Both the position numbers and the translations under genes were made by a program. A stretch of 64,000 nt of DNA from Actinomadura geliboluensis (lineage in GTDB: Bacteria > Actinomycetota > Actinomycetes > Streptosporangiales > Streptosporangiaceae). The stretch covers positions 1 through 64,000 of the forward strand of contig NZ_VCKZ01000003.1 in the NCBI RefSeq assembly GCF_005889745.1, given 5' to 3'. Below, piece by piece: positions 40,861 through 49,910 of the stretch. Below the pieces are notes generated by a model, which had not been told where the DNA came from, did no database searches, and was given only the letters and a program-made list of their open reading frames with translations. Positions within the stretch are counted from its first letter, which is position 1. Each line of letters begins with the position of its first letter.

Positions 40861-41742
40861 TTAGCGTGGAGCGGCCGCCGACACGAATACCGGTCGACAG
40901 GCCTGGTGGTAGATGTTGTCTTGGATGTTGCGGGCGGCGTTGATGTCGGCGTTGGCCCGGTGCCCGCAGGCCACGCACCGGAACACCGCTTGGCTCTCGC
41001 GGTTTTCCGGGGCGCGGTGCCCGCAGGCGTGGCAGGTCTGCGAGGTGTGGCGTGGATCGACCTTGATGAGGCGGCCGGGGGCTTTGTGCTCCAGCCGCTG
41101 GACGAGCCGCCCCCACCCGGCGGCAAGGATCGCCCGGTTGAGACCGGCCTTGGCGCGCACGCCCGTGCCGGGTGCGTCGATGGTGCCCTTGGCGGACCGG
41201 GTCATGCCCCGCACGTTCAAGTCCTCGACCGCGATCAGATCGAAGCCGATGGCCAGGCGGGTGGTGGTCTTCTCCACCCAGTCGCGGCGCCGGTCGGCCT
41301 CCCGCGCTCTGATCCGCGCGATGAGGGCTCTGATGTGCGCACGTCGGTTCGAACCCCGTTTCGCGCGCGCGAGCTTGCGCTGGAGCCGACGCAACCGCCC
41401 TGCCTCCCAGGCGGTGAGGGAAGGACCGTGCAGGAGTTTGCCGGTGGACAGCGCGGCCGACACGGTCACGCCACGGTCCACCCCCACCGCCTGCCCATTG
41501 CCCGGCGCTGGGATCGGGGCGGGGATGTGCGCGAACGCCACATGCCAGCGTCCGGCACGGTCACGGGTCACCCGGAACGACTTGACCCCGCTGGGGACGG
41601 GCCGGGACCAGCGGAACCGCACCCACCCCACCTTCGGGATCCGCACCTCACCGGTCTTGCGCGACAGGCGCCGCACGTCCCAGTGTCGGCCGCGTTCCCC
41701 GACGATCCGGAACGGGGCATCCGTTCCAGAAACCGCGATCAT
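40861..41742 (-). CDS. tnpB: TnpB-type RNA-guided nuclease, N-terminally truncated
   Basis: 293 residues against roughly 370-400 for full TnpB. The RuvC core is intact: Asp in VGVDRGVTVSAAL, Glu in LIAVEDLNVRGM, Asp in RANADINAARNI, and the zinc finger TCHACGH...FRCVACGH. The N-terminal helix-turn-helix and first part of the wedge domain are missing; an in-frame TAG lies six codons upstream (41758-41760). No TnpA is nearby. So it is a relic or a domesticated nuclease-only fragment between nucS and its usual neighbour. Confidence 0.85.
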   Translation of the reverse strand: MIAVSGTDAPFRIVGERGRHWDVRRLSRKTGEVRIPKVGWVRFRWSRPVPSGVKSFRVTRDRAGRWHVAFAHIPAPIPAPGNGQAVGVDRGVTVSAALSTGKLLHGPSLTAWEAGRLRRLQRKLARAKRGSNRRAHIRALIARIRAREADRRRDWVEKTTTRLAIGFDLIAVEDLNVRGMTRSAKGTIDAPGTGVRAKAGLNRAILAAGWGRLVQRLEHKAPGRLIKVDPRHTSQTCHACGHRAPENRESQAVFRCVACGHRANADINAARNIQDNIYHQACRPVFVSAAAPR

Positions 41743-41875
41743 GCCGGACCGGCGCGCCTAAGGCCCTCGAATCGGCACAGATAAGGCGTGCTGCCGATGT
41801 CCGGGCGGGGTCCTTAGGACGAGTCTCTTGGATGTCGGGTCGTGCCGAGCGGCCCGGGACATAGGGGGAGGGGCC

Positions 41876-42079
41876 GTGTTCCACCACGACATCATGCGGT
41901 CGGTCATGACCGAGCGGAGCCGCGAGCTGCGGACCCGCGCCGCGGCCGAGCGTGACGCGCGGCTCGCGCGCCGGGCCCGCGAGTTCTGGGCTGAGCGCGC
42001 CGAGCGGTTCGGCACCCGGCGCGAGGTGCGGCGCGACGTCCGGGGTGCGCGCCGCCAGGGCGCGGCACCGGCACGGTGA
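41876..42079 (+). CDS. Small highly charged protein, unknown
   Basis: 67 residues from GTG 41876, with an excellent binding site (GGGGGAGGGG, 41864-41873). Composition is dominated by Arg, Ala and Glu (TERSRELRTRAAAERDARLA), predicting one long helix. Small proteins of this sort are widespread in actinobacteria without a known role. Confidence 0.6.
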   Translation: MFHHDIMRSVMTERSRELRTRAAAERDARLARRAREFWAERAERFGTRREVRRDVRGARRQGAAPAR

Positions 42080-42221
42080 CGCCGGCCCCGGCCGGGGCGG
42101 GGAACGGCCGGGGCGGCGCCTAGCGGAATGAAAATCTTTGTCAAGCCTGGAATTCTCCGGGGGCCGTGATTAGCGTCGGCGGGTGGGTGTTCATCCACCA
42201 CCGGCGAAAGGAACCCCCGCA

Positions 42222-42608
42222 ATGTCTCTCGACGTGACTCCGGAACTGCTCGAGACGGCGCAGCAGGGCGAGGTCGGCGACGCCGCCTTCGTCGAGTGCA
42301 TCAAGACGTCCCTGCCCTACGCGTGGGACATGATCAGCGGCCTGGTGGCGCGGCTCCAGGTGGACGGCGGCGACTACGCCGACAACCTCACCCCGCCCCC
42401 GGACGAGCAGGCCCGCGGCCAGCTGCTCCGCGTCCTCGCGAGCGACGCGATGCGCGGCGCGATGGAGCGCCACTTCGGCGTGAAGCTGGCCTTCCAGAAC
42501 TGCCACCGGGTCGCCGTCTTCCCGACCGGCGACTCCAGCGCCTACCGGACGTTCGTGACGGCCCGCGAACAGATCCTCAACCAGTCTCCCGAACTCCGCG
42601 ACTGCTGA
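42222..42608 (+). CDS. SCO5389-family protein
   Basis: 128 residues, very conserved in actinobacteria: MSLDVTPELLETAQQGEVGD, FVECIKTSLPYAWDMISGLV, DNLTPPPDEQARGQLLRVLA, FQNCHRVAVFP, and the C-terminal NQSPELRDC. ATG 42222 is preceded by GAAAGGAAC. In Streptomyces the family lies beside nucS; here the pair is separated by the TnpB fragment and a small gene. Function is unknown, although the constant link to nucS is suggestive. Confidence 0.9.
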   Translation: MSLDVTPELLETAQQGEVGDAAFVECIKTSLPYAWDMISGLVARLQVDGGDYADNLTPPPDEQARGQLLRVLASDAMRGAMERHFGVKLAFQNCHRVAVFPTGDSSAYRTFVTAREQILNQSPELRDC

Positions 42609-42627
42609 CCCGCCCGCTCCTGCCGAG

Positions 42628-42664
42628 ACGTGCGGCGCGCCGATCCCCTCGGTGCGCCGCACGT
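42628..42664. terminator. Hairpin between SCO5389-family gene and LLM oxidoreductase
   Basis: A 16-base stem with one G/T mismatch, ACGTGCGGCGCGCCGA with TCGGTGCGCCGCACGT, has a 5-base loop and is followed on the plus strand by TCTCGTT. It lies between convergent genes and could serve both. Confidence 0.7.
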
Positions 42665-42693
42665 TCTCGTTGTGCGGGCCTCAGAATGCGGCC

Positions 42694-43677
42694 TCAGAGT
42701 GCGGCGCGGACCTTGGGGAGGACGTCGGCGCCGAGGCGGGCGATGTTCTCCAAGGTGCCGGCACGGGAACCGGTCGCCTCAACCAGCAGGATCAGATGCC
42801 TGATCCCCGTCTTCTCGACCGTGGTCACCAGCGACTCGACGCAGTCGTCCGGCGAGCCGACGGGATGGATGCCGCACATGCGGCGCACGTAGCCGGCGGG
42901 GTCGGGGGTGGGGCGCGGACGGTCGTCCACGGCGACGTATCCGGCCAGGCCGGGGCCGAGCCAGCGGGGCATCTCCGCCATCAGCGTGCCGACGGCCTCG
43001 TCGCGGGTGTCGGCCACCTGCGCGACGTGGGTGGAAATGTGCGGGAGGGCGGGGTCGCCGTGCCGGGCGACGGCGGCGGCCTTCTCGTCCGCGTCCACGT
43101 GCATGCCGAGGAGCATCGGCAGGCCGCGCTCGGCGGCGAGCGCCTCGGTCTCGGGGGACGTGCAGGCGATCGTCACCGGGGGCGGGGCAAGCGCGCGCGG
43201 GACGACCGGTACCTCACGGAAGCGGAAGTGTTCCCCCTCCCAGGAGACACGGTCAGATCGCAGCCAGGTAAGGAGGAGGTCCAGGGACTCGGCGAAGCCT
43301 TGCTCGTAGCGGGGGAGCCCGGTGCCGAACACCTCCAGGTCCCGCCACGGGCCGCCGCGCCCGACGCCGAGGCGGAACCGGCCGCCCGACAGCAGCGCCA
43401 GCATCGCCGCCTCCTCCGCCAGCGCGACCGGATGCCGGGTGGAGAGCACGCTCACCGCCGTCCCGACGTGGATCCGCTCGGTGACGCCCAGCAGATGTCC
43501 CGCCAGGAGTGTCGCGGACGGGACGACTCCGTACGACATGAAGTGGTGCTCGGCCAGCCACACGTCGTCGAAACCGGCGCGTTCGGCGGCGACGGCGGCT
43601 TCTACGGTGCGGGAGAGCGCGGCGTGGTCGTCCTGTCCGGGGGCACGGGTCGCGAGGAGGAAGATTCCTAGGCGCAC
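42694..43677 (-). CDS. LLM-class flavin/F420-dependent monooxygenase-like protein
   Basis: 327 residues, bacterial luciferase-like TIM barrel. Landmarks: EAAVAAERAGFDDVWLAEHHF, TAVSVLSTRHPVALAEEAAMLALLSGGRFRLGVGRG, and VTIACTSPETEALAAERGLP. GTG 43677 follows GGGGAC and begins at the family's start; an in-frame ATG at 43722 is less likely. F420 or FMN and the substrate cannot be distinguished here. Confidence 0.88.
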   Translation of the reverse strand: MRLGIFLLATRAPGQDDHAALSRTVEAAVAAERAGFDDVWLAEHHFMSYGVVPSATLLAGHLLGVTERIHVGTAVSVLSTRHPVALAEEAAMLALLSGGRFRLGVGRGGPWRDLEVFGTGLPRYEQGFAESLDLLLTWLRSDRVSWEGEHFRFREVPVVPRALAPPPVTIACTSPETEALAAERGLPMLLGMHVDADEKAAAVARHGDPALPHISTHVAQVADTRDEAVGTLMAEMPRWLGPGLAGYVAVDDRPRPTPDPAGYVRRMCGIHPVGSPDDCVESLVTTVEKTGIRHLILLVEATGSRAGTLENIARLGADVLPKVRAAL

Positions 43678-43733
43678 GTCCCCTGTCGTACCCGGGAGCG
43701 CGCCTCCCCGCGCCCTCTGCAAGACTGCGAATC

Positions 43734-45305
43734 ATGAGTGAGGGTTCGTTCAGCAGGGTCGGGGTCGTCGGACTGGGCACGATGGGCGCGGGCATCGCCG
43801 AGGTGCTGGCGCGCGGCGGCCTCGCGGTCGTGGGCGTCGAGGTGAATCAGGACGCGCTGGAACGCGGGCGCGGGCACCTGGAGCGCTCGACCGGCCGGGC
43901 CGTGAAGCGCGGCAAGCTCACCGAGGACGCGCAGCGCGAGATCCTCGGCCGGGTGGCGCTGACCACCGACTTCGCCGACCTCGGCGAGTGCGACCTGGTG
44001 ATCGAGGCGGTGCCGGAGCGGCTCGACCTCAAGCGCAAGGTCTTCGCCGAGCTGGACAAGGTCTGCCGCGAGGACGCCGTCCTCGCCACGAACACCTCCT
44101 CGCTGTCGGTCACCGACATCGCGGTCACCACCGGCCGCCCCAGCAAGATCGTCGGCGTGCACTTCTTCAACCCGGCGCCGGTGATGAAGCTGGTCGAGGT
44201 CATCGCGACCGTGCTGACCGAGCCGGACGCCGTCGCCCGCGTCGCCGCCCTGGTGAAGGGCCTCGGCAAGACCCCGGTGACGATCGGCGACCGGGCCGGG
44301 TTCGTCGCCAACCGGCTGTTGTTCGGGTACCTGAACCAGGCCGCCGGGATGCTGGAGTCCGGGCACGCGACCCGCGACGACATCGACACCGCGATGACGG
44401 CCGGCGCCGGCCTGCCGATGGGCCCGTTCACCCTCATGGACCTGATCGGCCTCGACACCTGCCTGGAGGTGCTCGACGCGATCTACGCCGAGTCGCGCGA
44501 CCGCCGCCACGCCGCCTCCCCGGTGCTGCGCGAGCTCGTCACCGCCGGGCTGCTCGGCCGCAAGACCGGCCGCGGCTTCTACTCCTACGACGCGTCCGGC
44601 GGCGACGAGCCCGCGGCGGCGGCCGGGGAGCCGCCGGTCGTCGGCATCGTCGGCGTCGGCCCGCTCGCCGACGCGCTCGCCGCGCTGTGCGACCGGGCGG
44701 GCGCGTCCGTCCGCGACTCCGCCGCCGACCTCGCCGGCTGCGACCTGGTCGTCGAGGCCGCGGAGGACACCGAGGCCGCGCGGGCGCTGCTGTCGGCCGC
44801 CGCGCAGGCCGCCAAGCCGGACGCCGTGCTGCTGGTCACGTCCGTGGGCGGCTCGGTGATCGAGCAGGCCATGGCCACCGGACGTCCCGCCGACGTCGTC
44901 GGGCTGCACCTGCCCGACCCCGCCGGGACCCTCGCCGAGATCGCCGCGACGGTCGCGACCGGGCCGGACGTCGCCGACCGCGCCGCCGCCCTGTTCGCCG
45001 GGCTCGGCCTCACCACCGTCCGCTGCCGCGACCGCGCCGGGTTCATCGTGGACGCGCTGCGCTTCCCGTACCTGAACGACGCCGCCGCCATGCTCGGCGC
45101 CGGATATGCCGACGCCGACTCCATCGACGCCGCGATGACGCTCGGCTGCGGCTACCCGTCCGGCCCGATCGCCGACCTCGACCGCCTCGGCCTGGACCGC
45201 GCCGTGACCGTCCTGCGCGCCCTGCACGCCGAGACGCGCGAGCCGGCGCTGGCCCCGGTGCCGCTCCTCGCCGAGCACGTGACGGCGGGCCGCCCGCTGC
45301 GATAA
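43734..45305 (+). CDS. 3-hydroxyacyl-CoA dehydrogenase, tandem fused form
   Basis: Oxidises 3-hydroxyacyl-CoA with NAD. 523 residues in two units. Unit 1 (1-285) is complete: VGVVGLGTMGAGIAEVLA (NAD loop), NTSSLSVTDIA, GVHFFNPAPVMKLVEV (catalytic His), DRAGFVANRL. Unit 2 (about 300-520) is a diverged copy with GVGPLADALAALCDRAG, GLHLPDPAGTLAEIAAT and DRAGFIVDAL; its glycine loop and NPAPVM motif are degraded. Either a structural pseudo-domain or a second active site with altered substrate. Confidence 0.92.
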   Translation: MSEGSFSRVGVVGLGTMGAGIAEVLARGGLAVVGVEVNQDALERGRGHLERSTGRAVKRGKLTEDAQREILGRVALTTDFADLGECDLVIEAVPERLDLKRKVFAELDKVCREDAVLATNTSSLSVTDIAVTTGRPSKIVGVHFFNPAPVMKLVEVIATVLTEPDAVARVAALVKGLGKTPVTIGDRAGFVANRLLFGYLNQAAGMLESGHATRDDIDTAMTAGAGLPMGPFTLMDLIGLDTCLEVLDAIYAESRDRRHAASPVLRELVTAGLLGRKTGRGFYSYDASGGDEPAAAAGEPPVVGIVGVGPLADALAALCDRAGASVRDSAADLAGCDLVVEAAEDTEAARALLSAAAQAAKPDAVLLVTSVGGSVIEQAMATGRPADVVGLHLPDPAGTLAEIAATVATGPDVADRAAALFAGLGLTTVRCRDRAGFIVDALRFPYLNDAAAMLGAGYADADSIDAAMTLGCGYPSGPIADLDRLGLDRAVTVLRALHAETREPALAPVPLLAEHVTAGRPLR

Positions 45306-45340
45306 CCGTCCTCCAGCCCCGCCCACATATCCTCGAAGGC

Positions 45341-45649
45341 ATGAGCCCCCGCAAGAACCGCCGTGCCGTTTCCGGACGTCCCCAGACGGGCGGCGGGTCG
45401 TGGGCGCAGGAGACCGAGGAGGGGCCGGACGGCGAGTGGATCGTCCGGACGATCGCGGGCGCCGGTTCGGCCAAGGCGTACCGGTGCCCCGGCTGCGACC
45501 AGGAGATCCCGCCCGGCGTCGGGCATCTCGTCGCCTGGCGGGCCGGCGAGGGCGGCGACGACCGGCGGCACTGGCACCGCCCGTGCTGGCAGGCCCGCAC
45601 CCGGCGCGGCCCCCGCGTCCAGCGGTCGCGCAACGCCCCGCGTTACTAA
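45341..45649 (+). CDS. Small zinc-ribbon-like protein, conserved hypothetical
   Basis: 102 residues, basic ends. Central CPGCDQEIPPGVGHLVAW and WHRPCW give Cys-x-x-Cys ... His ... Cys, a likely zinc site. Begins MSPRKNRRAVSGRPQ. Stop (45647-45649) is 8 bp before the hydrolase ATG, whose binding site AGGAG overlaps it, so the two genes are coupled. Such proteins are widespread in actinobacteria; function unknown. Confidence 0.8.
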   Translation: MSPRKNRRAVSGRPQTGGGSWAQETEEGPDGEWIVRTIAGAGSAKAYRCPGCDQEIPPGVGHLVAWRAGEGGDDRRHWHRPCWQARTRRGPRVQRSRNAPRY

Positions 45650-45657
45650 GGAGACCC

Positions 45658-46380
45658 ATGGCGGAGATCAGGGCGGCGACGGTGCTGCCGGCGCGGCGCG
45701 AGGACATCGTGCTGCACACGTCCGACGGGCTGGAGCTGGTCGGTGAGCTGGCGCTGCCGCCGGAGCGGCCGCCGGTCGCGACGCTGGTGTGCCTGCACCC
45801 GCTGCCGACGGCCGAGGGCATGATGGACAGCCACGTCCTGCGCAAGGCGTCCTACCGGCTGCCCGCCCTCGCCGACGTCGCCGTGCTGCGGTTCAACACG
45901 CGGGGGACGACGTCGGCGCGCGGCACGAGCGAGGGCGAGTTCGGCGACGGCGAGACCGAGCGGTTCGACGTCGCGGCGGCGCTGGAGTACACCGAGTACC
46001 ACGACCTGCCGCGGCCGTGGCTGCTCGGCTGGTCGTTCGGCACCGAGCTGGCGCTGAAGTGGGGCCGCGACCCGCTGGTGGAGGGCGCGATCCTGCTGTC
46101 CCCGCCACTGAAGCGGGCGGACGACGCGGACCTGGACGCGTGGGCCGAGGACGGCCGTCCCCTGGTGGCGCTCGTGCCGGAGTTCGACGACTACCTGCGC
46201 CCGGCCGAGGCGCGGGAGCGGTTCAAGCGCGTCCCGCAGGCCGAGGTCGTCGCGGTGGACAAGGCCAAGCACCTGTGGGTGGGCGAGCCCTACGTCCGGA
46301 TCGTGCTGAACGAGATCGTCAAGCGGGTCGCGCCGGCCGCCCACCCGCTCCCCACTGAATGGGACGAACCGGACAGATAG
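45658..46380 (+). CDS. Alpha/beta hydrolase
   Basis: 240 residues. DGLELVGELALP start, CLHPLPTAEGMMD (oxyanion region), nucleophile elbow GWSFGTE (G-x-S-x-G), a late His in KAKHLWVGEP. The pattern is of the small YqiA/prolyl-oligopeptidase-like esterases found next to the zinc-ribbon protein in actinobacteria. Substrate unknown. Confidence 0.88.
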   Translation: MAEIRAATVLPARREDIVLHTSDGLELVGELALPPERPPVATLVCLHPLPTAEGMMDSHVLRKASYRLPALADVAVLRFNTRGTTSARGTSEGEFGDGETERFDVAAALEYTEYHDLPRPWLLGWSFGTELALKWGRDPLVEGAILLSPPLKRADDADLDAWAEDGRPLVALVPEFDDYLRPAEARERFKRVPQAEVVAVDKAKHLWVGEPYVRIVLNEIVKRVAPAAHPLPTEWDEPDR

Positions 46381-46470
46381 CCACATGCGGCCAGTCACGG
46401 CCACTCCCGTCCCACCGGCTCCAGAGCGGGTAAGGATCTGCTTCGTGGACGCCGACCGGGAGGACCGCCC

Positions 46471-47262
46471 GTGACCGTGCAGCTGTACGCCAGGGACGTC
46501 GGCACCGGAACCCCGCTCGTCCTGCTGCACGCCTTCCCGCTCTCGTCGGCGATGTGGCTCGCCCAGCGGGAGGGGCTCGCCGGCCGGTTCCGCGTCATCA
46601 CCCCCGACCTGCGCGGCTTCGGCGGATCCGTGCTCGGCGACGACGAGCCCTCGATCGACGCGATGGCCGACGACGTCGCCCGCGCCTGCCGCGCCCTCGG
46701 CGTGCGGCGCGCCGTCATCGGCGGCCTGTCCATGGGCGGGTACGTCGCGATGGCGCTGTGCCGCCGCCACCCCGACCTCGTCCTCGGGCTGGTGCTCGCC
46801 GCCACCCGCGCCGCCGCCGACACCGAGCAGGTCCGCGCGAACCGGCTCCGGCAGGCCGACCGGCTCGACCTCGACGGCGGCCCGCAGGTGCTGGTGGAGG
46901 AGGTGCTGCCCGGCCTCGTCGGGCCCACCACCTACCGGCAGCGCGCCCTCGTCTACGGGCGGGTGCGCGGCCTCGTCCAGGCGACGCCGCCGCGCGCCGC
47001 CGCGTGGGCCCAGCGCGCCATGGCCGGACGCCCCGACGCGTTCGGCACGCTGCGCGAGGTGCGGGTGCCCGCCCTCGTCATGGTCGGCGACGAGGACGCG
47101 CTCGCCACCGAGGCGGAGGCCCGCGCCATGGCGGACGCGCTGCCGAACGCCGAACTGATGGTCGTCCCGCGCGCCGGGCACCTGTGCGCGATCGAGCAGC
47201 CGGACCTGTTCAACCAGGCGGTGGCCGAGTTCGCCGCCGCCCTCGCCCGGACCGCCCGCTGA
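46471..47262 (+). CDS. Alpha/beta-fold hydrolase
   Basis: 263 residues. LLHAFPLSSAMW (oxyanion His region), nucleophile Ser in GGLSMGGYVAMAL, Asp in GDEDALATEAEA, His in VPRAGHLCAIEQP: a full catalytic triad. Resembles 3-oxoadipate enol-lactonase-type hydrolases, but no aromatic-degradation genes are nearby, so the substrate is not assigned. GAGGACCGCCC precedes GTG 46471. Confidence 0.88.
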   Translation: MTVQLYARDVGTGTPLVLLHAFPLSSAMWLAQREGLAGRFRVITPDLRGFGGSVLGDDEPSIDAMADDVARACRALGVRRAVIGGLSMGGYVAMALCRRHPDLVLGLVLAATRAAADTEQVRANRLRQADRLDLDGGPQVLVEEVLPGLVGPTTYRQRALVYGRVRGLVQATPPRAAAWAQRAMAGRPDAFGTLREVRVPALVMVGDEDALATEAEARAMADALPNAELMVVPRAGHLCAIEQPDLFNQAVAEFAAALARTAR

Positions 47263-47290
47263 CCCGTCCCCGCGCGGAGCGCCCGCCGTG

Positions 47291-48676
47291 CTACAGCGTC
47301 TCCTGGCGCGGCATGACGACCTCGCGGACCAGCAGCGAGATCGCCGCCGCCGTCGGGATCGCCAGCAGCGCGCCGACCACGCCGAGCAGCGCCGCGCCGA
47401 CCAGCGCCGCCACGATCGTCACCGCGGGCTGCACGTCCACCGTCCGCTTCATCACGCGCGGGTAGACCAGGTAGTTCTCCACCTGCTGGTAGATCACGTA
47501 GAAGATCACGCAGGCGATCAGGTCGGTGGTGTTCCCGGTGAGGAACGCGACCAGGCACACGATCACCGCGCCGATCGTCGCGCCGATCAGCGGGATCAGG
47601 TCGGTCACCGCGACGATCAGCGCCAGCGCGAGCGCGTACTTCACCCCGAGGATCGACAGGAAGATGTACGAGCAGACGCCCGCGATGAACGCGATCGTGA
47701 ACTGCCCGGCGACGTAGCCGCCGATCCGGTCCAGGATCTCGTCGCCGAGCAGGGCGACGCGGGCGCGGCGGGAGCGCGGTGCCAGCTTGTAGAAGAACGT
47801 CTTGATCTGCGGCAGCGAGCTGAGGAAGTACAGCGTCAGGATCAGGATCGTGATCGTCTGGAAGATGCCGCTGATCGCGACCTTGCCGATGCCGGTGGCG
47901 GTGTCGGTGAGGCCCTTCTGGAAGCCCTCGCTGTTCACCGCCTTCTCGGCGCGCTCCAGCAGCCCGTAGCGCTTGTCCCACTCGGCGAGGGTCTTGTTGT
48001 CCTGCAGCTGCTGGACGTACTCGGGGATGTTGTGCCGCAGCTCGGTGACCTGCTCCGACACCGGCTGGACGAGCGAGGCGACGAACCCCGCGAAGAACAT
48101 GATGACGACGAGGAACACCGTCGCGACCGCGGCGCTGCGCGGGAACCCGAACCGGCGCAGCCGCTCCACCGCCGGGTTGAGGCCGACCGCGAGGAACATC
48201 GCGACGACGAGCATCACGATCGTCGACTTGGCGTTGGTGGCCGCCCGCACGAGCAGCCAGGCCGTCATGACGCCGAGCGCGGCGGTGAAGCCGAACACGA
48301 ACGGGTGCGCGCGGCCGAGCGGCTCCCCGGGCCGGCCGAACGGGAACCGGTGGTCGACGCCGGCCTCGCGGCGGCGCTGCTCGACGTCGTGCGCGGGGTC
48401 GGGCGCGTCCGGCCCGGCGGGGGCCTGCTCGGCGACCGCCACAGGCGCGGGCAGGGCGACCGGGGCGCCGGTCGCGGGGTCGCGCTCGCCCACGGGCTCG
48501 GCGGCCTCCTCGGGCGTCAGCGCACCGCTCGGCGCGACGCTCTCAGCGCCGTCGCCGCCTTTCCCGCTGTCACCGGCGCCGCCGTCTTTCCCGCCGCCGC
48601 CGTCTTTCCCGGCGCTGCCGTCTTTCCCGCTCTCGTCGCCGCTCTCGTCGCCCTCGCCGTCGCCCGCAACCCCCAC
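47291..48676 (-). CDS. AI-2E/PerM-family transporter
   Basis: 461 residues. A long, low-complexity N-terminus (residues 1-110, Asp/Gly/Ser/Lys repeats such as GKDGG) precedes about eight membrane helices of the UPF0118/AI-2E permease family (VEQRRREAGVDHRFPFGRPG, then FGFTAALGVMTAWLLVRA; DLIPLIGATIGAVIVCLVAF; QQVENYLVYPRVM). The reading frame remains open upstream into the transposase remnant, so the native start may be lost; GTG 48676 is only the nearest start. Some members export AI-2 or act in pH/Na homeostasis. Confidence 0.88.
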   Translation of the reverse strand: MGVAGDGEGDESGDESGKDGSAGKDGGGGKDGGAGDSGKGGDGAESVAPSGALTPEEAAEPVGERDPATGAPVALPAPVAVAEQAPAGPDAPDPAHDVEQRRREAGVDHRFPFGRPGEPLGRAHPFVFGFTAALGVMTAWLLVRAATNAKSTIVMLVVAMFLAVGLNPAVERLRRFGFPRSAAVATVFLVVIMFFAGFVASLVQPVSEQVTELRHNIPEYVQQLQDNKTLAEWDKRYGLLERAEKAVNSEGFQKGLTDTATGIGKVAISGIFQTITILILTLYFLSSLPQIKTFFYKLAPRSRRARVALLGDEILDRIGGYVAGQFTIAFIAGVCSYIFLSILGVKYALALALIVAVTDLIPLIGATIGAVIVCLVAFLTGNTTDLIACVIFYVIYQQVENYLVYPRVMKRTVDVQPAVTIVAALVGAALLGVVGALLAIPTAAAISLLVREVVMPRQETL

Positions 48677-48684
48677 CGCGACCC

Positions 48685-49440
48685 CACGACCCCGGCGCCA
48701 ACGGCACCGCCATCCTGGACGACATCCTCAAGCGCGCCCACCCCGCCGGATACGTCGCCGCCGACGCCGCCTACAACAACAGCCGCCCCCAAGACTGGCA
48801 ACTTGCCATCCGCGCCCTGGGCTTCCTCCCCGTCTACAGCTACCGCAGCGACCAACTCGGCATCCAGGCCCAAGCCCACGGCGCCCACCAGAAGGAAGGC
48901 ACCTGGTACTGCCCCCAGATGCCCGAACCCCTGGCCAACACCACCCAGAACCTGTTCCGCAACGCAGGCGACCCCGCCGCGATCGAACCCGCCACCTGGC
49001 GGCACCGCATCGACGCCCGCCAGCCCTACGCCCTGGCCCCCAAAGGCCGCCCCGACTCCGAAGGGCACCAGCGATACATGTGCCCGGCTGCCGCCGGACG
49101 CGTCCAGTGCCCGTTCAAACGCGCCAGCATGGGCACCGACCCACGACTCCCGCTGATCGACCCGGCGCCCAGCCCGGTCGGGCCACCCAAGATCTCCGCC
49201 CAGACCAGCATCACCATGGCACCCGAACACGGCGCCAAGCACTGGCAACCCCACGCCTACGGCAGCCCCGACTGGCAAAAGCTCTACAGCAGGCTCCGCA
49301 ACGCCTCCGAAGGCACCCACGGATTCACCAAGGACGACACCCACGAGAGCATCAACGCTCCCAAGGCCGGCGCATCCGCGGCATCGCCGCACAGACCCTC
49401 CTGCTGGCCTTCCAACTCGCCCACGCCAACCAACGCCTGG
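48685..49440 (+). pseudogene. Transposase-like fragment (DDE type), truncated and frameshifted
   Basis: The plus frame reads DPGANGTAILDDILKRAHPA, GYVAADAAYNN, RALGFLPVYSYRSDQLGIQA, RPYALAPKGRPDSEGHQRYM, YGSPDWQKLYSRLRNASEGT HGFTKDD, a pattern known from actinomycete transposase-like proteins (mobile genes with a DDE-like aspartate in GYVAADAAYN). The N-terminal part is missing and the frame shifts near 49365 to RRIRGIAAQTLLLAFQLAHA. It abuts the permease gene. Confidence 0.75.
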
Positions 49441-49454
49441 CTCGACACTGCCGG

Positions 49455-49910
49455 CGCCCGGACGGGCGGGTGCGTCGTGCGGGCGGTGGGCGCCAGAGTG
49501 TCGAGGAGCAGGACCCGCGGATGCTGCCGGCGCTGTTGGCGTTGGTCGAGCCGGATGAGCGGGGTGACCCGGAGTCGCCGCTGCGGTGGACGACCAAGTC
49601 GCTGCGGCGCCTGGCCGAGGAGTTGGCCCGGCAAGGGCATCGGGTATCGCCGCCGACGGTCGGGCGGCTTCTCCGGCAGGCCGGGTTCAGTCTCCAAGGC
49701 AACGCCAAAACGCTGGAGGGTGCTCAGCACGCTGATCGGGACGCGTAGTTCCGCTATATCAACCAGCAGGTCAAGGACCATCAGGCTGCAGGCGAGCCGG
49801 CGATCAGCGTCAACACTAAGAAAACCTCGGAATGAAACAAGATCGAGCACCGGCTGTTCTCCCACATCACGATGAACTGGCGTGGACGGCCGAGCGTTCA
49901 GGCGCGGGTG
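49455..49910 (+). pseudogene. ISAzo13-family transposase remnant with internal deletion
   Basis: Frame: EEQDPRMLPALLALVEPDER GDPESPLRWTTKSLRRLAEELARQGHRVSPPTVGRLL...FSLQGNAKTLEGAQHADRDA, typical ISAzo13. It then carries a stop (TAG 49746-49748), FRYINQQVKDHQAAG..., SVNTKK, then a gap of about 120 residues, TSE-stop-NKIEHRLFSHITMNWRGRP. In intact members the second stop is Trp (TSKWNKIEHRLF), here TGG has become TGA. Two stops and a large deletion: a dead copy. Confidence 0.85.

Noticed and set aside
41648-41887. Minus-strand frame that might supply the missing N-terminus of TnpB
   Set aside because: Different frame and no resemblance to the TnpB N-terminal region; an in-frame stop precedes the tnpB start.
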